Positions 47,501-60,098 of a stretch of DNA of 64,000 nt are shown piece by piece; positions within the stretch are counted from its first letter, which is position 1; the number at the start of each line of letters is the position of its first letter. The DNA comes from Polydactylus sextarius. Lineage: Eukaryota > Chordata > Actinopteri > Polynemidae. The stretch lies in contig CM028913.1 of NCBI GenBank assembly GCA_016801845.1, positions 23,402,065-23,466,064 of the forward strand, in the 5' to 3' direction. A program made the position numbers and the translations under genes. Under the pieces are notes generated by a model, which saw nothing but the letters and a program-made list of their open reading frames with translations, ran no database searches and was not told the origin of the DNA.

Positions 47501-50500
47501 TAATGCAATGTAACAAAGCTGTAATTATATTTAATAACATATGGTTACTTCTCATAAATGCTAATTAGTGGGACGGTTCAGATAAAGTGTCACCGTGTTT
47601 ATTTAAGGGTTTTATAGGTTTTAACGTTAAATAGAAATAAATGTGTGTTTCATGGGAGAAGGAAATATGGGGATAATAGGTGCAACAGTGCAGAAAGTCA
47701 ACTTTAAAGCATTTATATAAACACTCAGGTCCGTCACAGATCATCATACTGGGGTTTTTAAAACCTATAAACATTACATGCATGTCCTCCTTAACCTCAC
47801 AGTGCATGTCCCAGAGAGGAGGAGAAGTTATCCAAAGTATCTTCACAAAACACTTTACAAATCTCGGCTGCGCTGGCTGCAGAGCCACAACTGGAGCAGT
47901 GGTTGTTTGAAAAAAAAAAAAAAAAAGTGCATGACACTAAAAACTGAAAACAACCCTTCAACTGCGGCTGTGCTACAAGAACTTGCTGTAGAAAAAAAGA
48001 AACTGGATCTTAAAAGTAAATTCACACATTTATTCATTTCACACTTGTGCTAATTTAGAACAAATGTTTTACCATCAAACTTCTTTTTTGTTTCTACTTG
48101 TTTCTGCAGCTACAAAGTCACAATCACAGTGAGTGTGTGACTGTGTGTGTTCAGGCTGTAGGGAGGGGGGAGGTGGGGGTGAGATGGTGGTGGTTAGGGT
48201 GTTGGATACACTTTAAACAAGCACACTTCAAGTAATACAATGGATGAAAAACGATGATGGCGAAGATGAATGAATAATATTTGTCGTAACAACCACATGA
48301 GATGTGCATGACGAGAATCACATTTAGAAACTGCTACAGCGGTAGAAGCACTGTGGGAGGAAAAAAATTTCCCTTCGGTGACCACAAAAGCGTGTGCGGA
48401 CCAACGGGCCTATCCACACTCGCAGCCACATGAATAAATCTCATGCACAGACGAGGCTCAAGCTGAGTCTAAACTATTGACAGTCCTGTCTCAGTCGTTG
48501 GCTCAAGGCTGCAGACGTCCAAACACCTAAACTGCTCCATCTGCACATAGTGACATCATTTATACAACTGCCACTAACTGTGTATGAACACCGGCTCCCA
48601 GCTGCAGGGTGCCGCTGCACCAACACACAGAAAACACACACACACACATATATATATATATATGTATATATCACACACAGTCATAAGGTGTCGTTCAGCT
48701 GCATTTCCGCCAACATTCAGAACATTAATATAAACAAAAAGCATCTAAATTAGCAGTGTTTAACAGGTTAATATCATCAGTGACCACATCGTAGCTCTGG
48801 GTTACCGTAGTGGTGAGTGTTGAGGGAGTGATGGCCAAATGGAGGGGCAGCTACAACTAGAGCAAATGTTCCCCCCACCTGAATAAATACCTGTATTTTT
48901 CCAGACCTAAATATGTGCATTTACGCTCCAGACATTTTAGATTGCTCCGCACACATACGGGACCATTACCATCCCCGACTGTGTGTCATTCCTGTCCAAC
49001 ATCCCAATTTATCACAATCACACTCATTTAACAGCACGTATGACATCCGAGCAACACTGCGAATCCAAACATTTCCACATGGGAAAAGTCATGAAAGTAC
49101 AATGAGGTATGCAGTGTGGCTACGCGCTACATCAACACAGTTTCCTTTCTGCCCCTGGACTCTGCCAACGTTTAAGAGGATGAAATAACAGCCATGAGGC
49201 AACGGCAGCAACATGATGTTGATCTTGAAGATAAAAACTGTTTTGCTGGATTTTTATTCTGTGTGACGACTGCCCGAAGCTGTAAAAATCTGTTCTCGCA
49301 ATTTCAAATTAGCTTTTTTTTTTTTTTTTTTTTTTTTTGCAAAAAGGCGTAGTACTTTAATAGTTCATGCATGTATTTCACAATTATAATGACGAAAAAA
49401 AAATCCCCTTAAAAACGGACGAAACTAAATGAGAAATAAATCGATACGAACAAACAACATGTTTAAAAAAAAAAAAGTTTCATACCTTTGTAATTATGTT
49501 TTAAAGTGTTCAACAGATTTATAGACATTAAAAAGCAACAGGTCAGACGATCTGAGTGATTTCGTTGTAGAGTTTAGTGTTAAAAGATCAGAAATATACA
49601 AGACTGTGATCATCAAGATCTTAAACTGAACTCGGTTACCTCAGTGAAATTAGTGTAATCAGGCCAGAACAGGGTTGGACCAGGCTATAACCTGGCTGCT
49701 GCATCTGAACCAACTAAAAGTCCTGAAGCTGCAGACTCACTTACGTAAGAAGGACGGGGAGTCACAGTAGTCCAGATGAGACGAAGATAAAGACATGAAT
49801 CATTTGTTCAACATTGTTTTGAACTGATTTAAGTTGCAAAACTACAAAATGGAACAAATTTCGTGATGTGAAGTTCAAAAGTCAGGGTTTGATCGAACAT
49901 AAACACAAAAATTTCTGACAGATGACTTTATATTCCCTGTTAAATGTCTGAGATGTGGATGAATATTCTTTGAGACGTGATCTGGGATGACGACCAGGAT
50001 TTCTGTTTTGTCTGAATTTAGCTATAAAAACTTTTCTGATATTCAGTGTTTGACAGAGCTGAGACAAAATATGAAGTAAAATTAGGTGTCATCTGCGTAA
50101 AAACTGTGAGAAATAATAACAACAACAACATGTATGTAGATCAATATAATCATGTGTTGAATAAGATAATATTAATGATGCCAAATCAATCACAAATAAA
50201 GAAAAACTGTAATTTTTTAGAAGTGGTTTTAAGTAAATATATATACTCTAATGTATATAAATCCAACCTAACAATTAACAGCTTAAAAAATAAAAATAAA
50301 AACCTTTTCGTTGTCTGTTGTTATTCAAGATTTCAAAAAAGAACGAAATTTACTGGGAAGCAGCGAAGATCAGCGTCTCACTCTCTAGCGAAGTCTTGCT
50401 CCTTTGAAGCGTTCACACGTTGTACTTTAACGCCTGTCTGCTATCGACACTCACCTACAGCTGAGTGGCGAGAAGATGAACAAAACCATGCCTATACACA

Positions 50501-53500
50501 CATACACGTGTACAGACGCACACACCCGCAAAACCACAACCTGTTCGTCCAGTGCAGGGAAAAACAACATCTGACAGCACTTCCTTTTGAGATTACCTCA
50601 TTCTTCTTCTGATTCTGTTAATAACTAACACGATATTTCAAATGTCAGGCATCCAAACACTAAAATTCCAGTTTGCTGCCTCCAAACTGTGAATATTTCC
50701 TGTTTTAGTTCCCACTAAATGATGATTAATCGCCTCTTTTTTAGATTTGGTACTGTGAAGTAATGTCATGTTTTGGGGTATGAGGATTTACTGGGTATTT
50801 CCACTATTGTTTCAGACTCAAGACTCTGTTTGAGACAAGTGTTTGTGTGTTTCAGCTTTAAACACCTGACTAAATAAAGAACAGTTTTCAATTTGTTCTT
50901 GTCTGTTTGAGAGCACCAGAAGGACATTTTGTTTTCGACAACAACTTTAAGGATCCTTCGACTTCGACGGTACGTTAAATCAATTAAATGTTTGGAGTCT
51001 TAACTCCTTAATTAATTGGTTTTATTGACAAAGTATAGTCAGGTAAATAATCAATAATGAAATGTCTGAAGTGAAATGCAGCTGCAGCATCTGATACAAG
51101 ATTTCTGCACAGTGTTGGATGAGCGGGTTCAGGTTTGTGTATGTATGTGTGTGAACAAGAGTGTGAATGTTCACCATGCTTTATGTGAACACACATGTGT
51201 GTATTTGCATGTGTGTGTGTGCATGTGAGTGAATAATGACAGGCTGTGGCTCCACTGAGGGGATTGATAATAGCCTGGGCTGTGGGCCTCGGGGGAGAGC
51301 AGGTAGACACTCTGCAGTCCTGACCCTGCACTCTCACATTACTGAGTGCCTTGCTCAGCCGCCCAGCTCTCTTCCACAATCCCCGCCCAAGAACCACCAC
51401 TGCACCACCCTCCCCACCCCCACCCACCCACCTTCACTCCACCATGACATCACTGTTAGTCCTTCTTCCCCTCCCTGACTACTTCTTCTTTTGGTTTTCA
51501 TCTCTCTCTCTCTCTTTCCATACTTTATTTAAGTTGTTCTGTTATTTTTCAGTGCTGACACCCGTTCATTGTTCTGGTTAATCCTCTATAACTCTCTTCT
51601 GGACCCCCTCAGGGTGCCCACACCTCAGCTCTAGCCCCCTGCTCCCCAGCCCCGTGGTGTTGCTTGCTGCTAATCTACAAATCCTGCAGTCTGTGCACAC
51701 ACTAAGCTTTACTGTCCTGGTCCCCACAGTCCCAACTCCAACTCAAGTACTGGGAACTTAAACACAAGGGGCTTGGCTGTCGTCCAGAGGAGCAAGAGAG
51801 GGAGAGAGAGGTGCAGTCAGTCCACTGACTCATATCCTTCCCTTTCTGACTCCGCTCCAGCAATGATGTAATGCTCTTGGCTTTTCGCCCTCCCCCCACC
51901 CTGTGCCTGCCTACCCCCAGATTTTGTCCCTCCCTTCTTCTACTCCTCCTCCTCCTCCTGCTTTTCCCTCTCTTTCTCTTTCCCTCCCCATCGGCTCGTC
52001 CAACATCTCTGCGCTCACTGCTTTTTCGCCGGGGTGAAGTCACTGAGAGCTCTGGGTTAGACACAGCAGCTAAAAAACTTTCGAACGTAACCAAAACAGC
52101 CCGGGGCTAAGTTCCAGACGTTCGGGAGACGGTGGTGCAGTCACCATGGGAACGGAGGTAAACACGAGAAGAAACAAGGGCCTCAAACAGCTTGCAGCTG
52201 CCTGGCTCTCTGAGTAAACACTACACAGGACCTGCCCCTGATTTACTGCCTTTAATCACTGGTGGGAGGAGAGTGCCATGGGGTTTGGACTGAGGAAATA
52301 ATACGAATCTGATCAAATAAATCAGCACTAATGGGTTACGACACAGGCTGACTTTTATTAGTGAGCTAGAGGAGGGATTGATGCTGGGAGGGTGTAGCAC
52401 TGGGATGGATCTTGGATGGGGTGTCCTCACATTGGGGAGCCTCAAGCTGAGTAAAGCCATGCCAAAGCACAGTTGAGTTGAATGGTGGTGACTGATACTC
52501 TGGAGAAAATTAGCATAAGTATTGTGGTATTTATTCACAAACTATGATATTGTTTTGGTTCATTAGATACCATTGGCTGTGGGTGGTGAGGATGTGCTGT
52601 CTTTCATATTTAGAGAAAATACATTCCCCATCACTGAGGAACGAGAAAAACTGTTCAACGACGACATGTGTCATCTCGTTACACTTTAACCTGGCGTCTG
52701 TCAGCGACACCTGACTGGAGCTGCAACTTTTGGCAAACGCAGCTTCTTTCACTTTCAACGATACCTCCTTCCTCTTCCATCTTCATCTGCTAAAACTTGA
52801 AGTTACTTCTTGTCATGTGCGTCCTTCTCCTCCTTCAGAAACTTCTCTTCCTCCTGCCACCATCAGTTTCTCATTCACTTTTTTCATCTTCACTTTTCCA
52901 CTCACCTACGATCCATCTTTTCCTTTCTTTGTGCAGACATGTCTTATATCCCCTTCTGGTGTAAAACTCAAACCCCTCCACATCTTACACCTCTGTCCTC
53001 TCTCTCTCCTCCAGCTTCCTGATCCTTCATTTCCTTTGCACCATCTACCTCCTATCCCCCTCTTCCTCTCCTCCATCCACCTCTGATCCCTTTCTTCCTG
53101 TCCTCTGTCCACCTCTGATACCCCCCACCTCCCTCTCCTTTTTTTTTTTTTTTTTCCACACTTCCTCACGATGTGATCCCTCGCGCTCGCTCCCCAGAGC
53201 TGTGAGGCATGTCCCTGTGTGTGTGAGTTGCTTGTTGCTTGAGCCTGCATGTGTGGTGGCCCCGGGGCAGGGATGACACAGCCCCGCTGGAATGAGAGGG
53301 AACAGAGCCTGGGCGTTCCTCTACAAACGCACTATTAAACCCACTGCAGTACACAATGAGCTCATCTTAATTCAGCTCAGATGTACATCCTGCATTCTCT
53401 CTCTTTCTTTTTCTCTTTCCTCTCTTTTTTCAGTAATTGATTACACTGTATACCTTTGTTTTACCTTTGTGTATTTGTTCTTGTGTTGTCTCCACCTGCT

Positions 53501-56500
53501 CTTCCTCCACCACCAACATTAACCCTACAACTCAAACACAGCTGAAACTGTTGTCTGTTGAGTGAGAGTGAGAGGGGCACGTGTCAACTCAGACCAGGAG
53601 GGCACCTCGGGCACTTTTGTTCAGAGTCCTGCACTCAGGACGGACCTCCCTCCTTATCACCACTTTCTGAATGCAATCTAATCATAAACAATAATAAGGG
53701 AAGTTTTGTTTAAATTGCAAAGTTCACAAGGTCAAAGTTTGTCCATGGGAAGGTGTGGAGGCTCTCGCTGGCACAATGAGCGTAGGAAAAAGAAAATGTG
53801 TCATGCAATGCATCCTGGGATTAATCAACAGCTCTGTGACAGATTGTATTTGCACATAAAATTAGTTTTAATTTGTTTTAGAGCATGCAAAATGATATAT
53901 CTAGACTGTATTAAGGAAAGATGATGAGATGAGATTGGTCAATCAGCTTATTACTAAATCATCTTGAGAAAACAGGATGTTCACTGCAATACCTTTTTAA
54001 CCTTTGCATGAAAGTTCTGCTGTTTGGAAGGCACATAAACCAAACTCTATTTACACTACTTCCCTTAAGGGCAAAACAACACAAGAGGACCACAAGTAGA
54101 TGGTGGCCCTGAGGTGTGAAATATATTGTGCATTTAAAGCAGCATGGGAAATGAAACCACAAATTGACTTCCTTCAGAGCTTTTGCACAGTGATGTGGAA
54201 GCCATACTTGCAAACAGTTATACCTCTGGGTGGGACATCACCAAAAAGACTTATTTATAATAATAATAATTTAAAAAAAAAAGGAGATAAATCTTCTTTG
54301 TAGAAAACGGAATAAACAAAACTGAAAAAAACAACTCATTTCACATTAACGCTAAACTGCAAATGAGAAGTTTCTGTTGTTCTTGTTTTCATTTGCAGGA
54401 AGAAATAATAAAATATTGTCATAAAGTATTGTTAGAATGTGACAAACCAAAACTGCTCGACATCAGCTTTCAGTGGTTTAGAGGATTTTAGTTTCACACG
54501 CTACTCAACTCACTCAGGAATAACTAATGTTAACGATTAAATAAAAGTGTCCCCCATTTAATATAAGCACCTGTTAAACTGCACGGACGCATTTAAATAC
54601 AACGTCATGGTGAAATGATGATCGGACATTTTGCCACATCTGTAGCGTAATCATTCCTCACTTAACCCAGCTGCAGTCAGGTTGATTGTGCTATGTAATG
54701 GAAACGACTGGTGCGAATTCCTCCACTAAGCCAGAATAGAAGAATGACATTTTTTAATTCCTGGTACCTACACCCATCTACCCACACATCTCCACTTACA
54801 AGTCAAAAGGTTGAGGTTTCCACAGAATGTTGTATCTCACATGGTTGACTCGTAACGTCCAATGCGTTTAACTCTGACATAACTCAGTGCCAGATGTTTT
54901 TGCAAATGAAAAGCAGGAGAGTATTCGAATGTGTTGGACACCGCTTCCCCCTTTGTATGATAACGATAGCCGTGACATTAAGATCTGCTGGCTCTTTCTT
55001 ATGCCTGGTTTTAACACTGGTTTGTGTCAGTGCTGCTCCCCAAAGACCTTGTTTAGGGACTCGGAGCAAGAGAGAGAGAGAGAGAAAAAAAAAAAGAAGA
55101 GAGAGAGAGCGTAAAGAGAGAGAGAGAGAGAGGGGTCCTCAGGTTTCACAGCTGCAGGCCCAGCTCAACCCTAAAGTAAATGGACTTGAGGAAAGCCAAT
55201 CCTAATTGATTCCAAGCCTCAAAGCTCTTTAGTAAACATTGTGGAGCAATGAAAATGACTTGTTATCCTAATTCATTGGATGCTCGCACTGAGCGTTCAA
55301 CAGAGCAGAGGAATAGAGTGAAGGAGGCAGATGGGAGTGAGATTAAACTGATTTTGTTTGCTGATTTTGTCTCATTGTGAGATATATTCACCACCAGAGC
55401 TCCGTGAAGTGTGCGGGGATTAAAAGCTTTTTGGTTTTGCAAATGATCACAAACACAAACCTTATCATTCTTCACAAGGATGACTGTTTCCTAATCGACT
55501 CTCCAGAGTCTCTTTCATTCAGTCTGAGTACAAACATTTGTATAAATGACTTATTCCTTGTGGATTAAAGTGCATTTTTTTTAAATGACGCATAAAGAAA
55601 AACAAAAAGGGAGACTGCAGCTGAGGTGGCCAACGATCTGACCTTTAGTGGACTCCCTGGACCGAGTACAGTCGGCCTACAAAGTGTCCAGTTTGTTCTG
55701 TATGTAGGAAGTTCCTGTGGAGAAACCCGGTGTACGCAGCTTCTGGTTGGCCCTAATGGTTTCCTGTGGAAGCGCCGCTTCTCAGTGGAGGGGTTTCCTC
55801 GACTCATTTTCTTGCTGATGCGAACAATTCCAGATCACTTTGCTCTCGTGAGAGCGCGTTTTCTTTCACACTCATGTGTAAGAACAGTAAACAAGTGATG
55901 TCCCCACAAGTTTTCGGCGCGAAGACAAACACATGCTCATAACTGCAGCTGTGGCTGAAAAACCACCACCACATTGCCATCGCCTTCAAGTGATGTGTGT
56001 ATTTTTTTTTTACATATGTGTGTGAGCAGTAAAACCACCAGTCTCTCAACGATTCAGCGAAGGATTTGTGATCATGAAAGGCTGCTGGAGTCTGTCTCTT
56101 AAGTGAGGTGAGGAGTTTTTAATGACAGGTAAACTCAGGTGAAGCAGGCCCTGCACAGTGTCTGTTACTGGCAGTGATTGCTGCTTCTCCAAAAAAAACA
56201 AAAAAAAAAAACAGGGGGGATGAAATTCCACCCCCCGTCCTTGACAATGAGCCTGACGGTGTGTCAGTCAGGCTTAGTGACAGGCCTCCCATCCAATATT
56301 CACAAGCTCCTCGAGCTGTAAATCTACACAGGTCGGCCTCGACATGGCGCGGGGCCGGCAACACTGAGCCATCTCAATGTCGGAGCAGCTCGCCACAGGC
56401 CTGGTTTACAGTAACAAAGCCCTGGCACAAGTTCGAAGGTGGTTGGGGTTAAAGGATAAAGAAAAGGATGAGGTCAGTAGATCGTCCTCTTAGGGCAAAA

Positions 56501-59500
56501 AAAAAAGTGTTTATATGTTTATGTGGTAATGATTATGTTGAAAAAATAAACAGACAAACTCTATGACCTGCAGGTAAATGATAGCACGCTGCACAGATTA
56601 CTGTTAGTATATTCACACCTGCATGAAGAGGCGTCGGAGGAACAGAGCTGACATTCCCATACAATGAAAAGAACTATTTTAGAGCATGAAATGCTAAACC
56701 GATGTAAGAGCAGTCAGGGCTGAGGCTTCAACAATGACCTCATCTTGTCCTCTGGGACCCTCTTTGGCATGTTTTGCTGTGGGACAATACTGAATGAACA
56801 GCAAAACATGAATCGCCAGTCCCACACACACACATGTTTGCTCCAAATGTAACAAAATACTGACATTACCTCAGAGACTACGGAGCGATGACAATCTGCA
56901 TGGACACAAAAGGACCAGGCAGGGCCTACGGCCATAGCTAATAATGACGGGGGTTGAGGTTTGGGGGTTGTGTGAGGGGGTGGGGGAGGAAGGTCTCAGC
57001 TCTCGAGGTGCGATGACACATCGCCATCACTACACTTAATTTTCAGTCTGTCAGCATATTGATGTTATCCCACATTAACAAAAAAGAAACTCAAACAACT
57101 CACCCACGTTGAGCTAAAAATACTAAAAAAAAAAAAAAACGGAAAGATCTTTTCAGTGTGAGTTTTTATAAAAATCAACTCACCCGATCTGTCTGTTGGT
57201 GGATGGAGCCTGAGTGATGACGGAGCTGGACTGAGGAGATGGCAGGGCCTGCTGGATCACTATGCTGGTATCGTGGTTGCCCATCCGCGAGTGGGACTGC
57301 TGCTGGTGCTGGCCTTGGCCCGTCTGGCCGTGCAGTGAGATGTTCTGCACAGAAGAGGCAGAAATAATCAGGGAGGTACACGAGGTTACGAATATGTTGA
57401 GTGTATCAAAGCAAAAATTGTATTTTCCTCCCAACCCGAGCGTTACGACTGTTTGGCCTTGGGCTCCGTACACTCCAGCCTGAATTGGTAATGAGAAACA
57501 ATGTAAACTATCATCTACAGGCTGTTTTTCTGAGCTGAGTGGGGAAAACAATGAGTCTAATGAAGAACAGATTTCTTTATTGTTATTTACCCAGCAGCAA
57601 TCTCTGTTATATATAATGATATACATTCCAGACTAACCCTGCATTGTAAATAACTGTATATCTCCAAGCTCAACTTGTATGTCTTGGTATAAAACTAACG
57701 GCAAGCTGTTGTAATCTGCATGGAGTTTAATGTGAAACAGCCACTGACATTCATATGTGAGCATTTTCGACAAGATTGCTGTTTTCCAGAAGTTTCTCCT
57801 GCTTCTTATCTCTGTCTATTGTGCTTCATGCTCCCACAGAGTCTTGCTCTGACTCGCCTTCCGCTGACTTAGCAGAGCCTCCCGTCGTAAAACCGCACAG
57901 GCTCGGGGAGGCTAGACATGGCATGACCTGAACGCAGATGAGCTCCAGAGCCAAAAACCGCCCAGACAACAGCTTAACTTAGCTTCAGCGTGCACTGCAC
58001 ATCTTCCCAGACGTTAGATAAGCAGTCTGTCCTGCGGTGGATTTGACGAGTTAAAGTCTACGACAAGTGCATAAATGATCGGGTCTTTTGTCAAAAGTTA
58101 AAGCTCCACGACTGCGAACGTCTGGTCTGGTATCTTTTATTGCAGCCACAAAAGTTGTCTCAAGGGTTTTTGGTCATTTACGTCTGGAAGGAAAGAGGAC
58201 TGATGGCTGGAGGAGATGTTTGAAGTTACGGGTGGATGAGCCGATGTCTTTTCTCTTCACCTGTGGAGGGTGACAAATCTCCACCTGCTCATTCTGTCTG
58301 TCACTGTAATAACAAGACTGGAAGAGGAATTGGGGGATTGTAGCGTGTGGGATAAACAAGATGTACAAAACACACGATAAGTATCTTAATATCTGTTATC
58401 AGCTCAACAAGAGGTGAAAAGATGTGGTTTGAGGTCTTGATGTTCTTAACCTATTAAAAGAATCTGTATCAGTTCCAATCTTGTGGGTTGTTGCTGAGTG
58501 ATCATAACACCTGATAACTGTTTTTATAATAGCATCCTGACCAAACTTGTGGCTTTGACTTCACTAACATATTATTTTTTTATGCCTGAGGATATATAGA
58601 TAAGTTTTGTTAATTTGGTGTGGTACCTGTTTGCTGTCCTCTTCTTCTTGCGCTTTGCAAAACTCCTGTTCAATGGAGCAGTCCAGTTCACTGAACAATC
58701 CCACCTCCTCGCAGTTCTTCAAGAAACGTGTCGGTGTGGGTGTCTGGTCTGGAAACGAAGGAAAAAATGGTGTTAATAGTGTTTATTTTAAACTTATTGT
58801 TTGATGTGTTAAACTTGCTCGTTTTAGTCTGAAATGAATGTTTGATGCATTGTACTGTTGTATTTGATTCTGCATCGTGATTCGTGTTTAAAAAGATTTA
58901 AAAAAAAAAAAAAAAACTGGACACTTTGGCTGCATATTTTCTGTGATTTTAAGAAAACATCCCTTCTCTACTGTCAGAGGGGGAGAGATAATAGACTTGA
59001 CAGCCCCATTTCAGCTGATGAAGCACAGATCCCACCTACAGAGTGGGGGTCTCATTTGTTGAGCTGTAGTTTTCCAGCTTGATGTTGTTGGGCGGGTGGG
59101 TGGCAGGGCTGCAGGGGGGGTGGTCGTGAGCACAGATCAGGTTTCAGACAGTTGAAGGTGATTTTAGGATCAGGCTTGTTTCAAAGGCTAAAAGCATACT
59201 TCATGGTCTGTTTATCCATTCTGGCTAGACTGGGGATTGACTCAAACTTTCATCGTGACCCTGTTGTAACCAAAATACAGTTTTACTACAAATATACTTG
59301 TTTTTCCATTTCAGAGGCTGAGAATGAAAGTCAGGCTCTATTAATAATATTTTTTTTTTTAAATCAGCCTATGAAAAGATTAGTGAACGGAGCAGGAGGT
59401 TAACTTCGGGGCAACAGTTCTAGCACTTTTAGGACATGTTAGCATGTGTGGCTGAGCTGTAACTTAACCGTATAACCACTGACTGTTTTATCCGGAGTGA

Positions 59501-60057
59501 GTTCAAGGTCTCAGTGAGAGAAATGGCCTGAGCTGTAACTCAGACAACAGGCAATAAGGACACCTGGCCTAGAAAATCCGATCCTGCTGTCCGCAGAGTG
59601 TAAATAATAAAGAAGACACAATCTGTGCAGCGCGGCTGAAGCAGCGTCGTCTCCTGTGAACGGGGGACGTTTCTAGGAATAAGAGATCTATACTTTTAGA
59701 TTGGCTTCAGTTGAGACGTGTATGTGCAGTAAACAATATAAATTTGATGTATATCACCTGGAGGCTTACACACCCCGCCCCACACACACACACTCACTCT
59801 CACACAACACACACCAAACAGCTGTAAACCATCTCCCAGTGATTCCATAGTAAGATGAAGCCTAATGATGATGGGAAAAATGTAAATCACACGTCAGCGT
59901 CTGTCTCTTGCATGTGTCACATGATGTGCGTTACTGTAAACAACCGGTATAGACGCGCCATAAAGTTTGCTGATGACAGACAAGTGCGTCTGCGCATGAG
60001 TCACCAACAGTTGCACACCTGCAAAACAAACGGCGACTTCCCCGTGAAGCCTGATAT

Positions 60058-60098
<41 letters not shown>

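Larger units (their letters stand above)
47315..57183 (-). other. creb5 large intron (9.9 kb)
   Basis: Contains poly-A (47910-47926), (CA)(TA) (48635-48671), poly-T (49314-49338, 53139-53156), a repeat-like block (49500-50110) and GA-rich tracts (55067-55133). The alternative short-isoform first exon known in human was not found. Short frames have no support. Confidence 0.5.

Noticed and set aside
50046..50612. 188-codon plus-strand frame
   Set aside because: Asn/Lys-rich translation of AT-rich DNA partly inside a probable repeat. No domain or conserved motif is seen.
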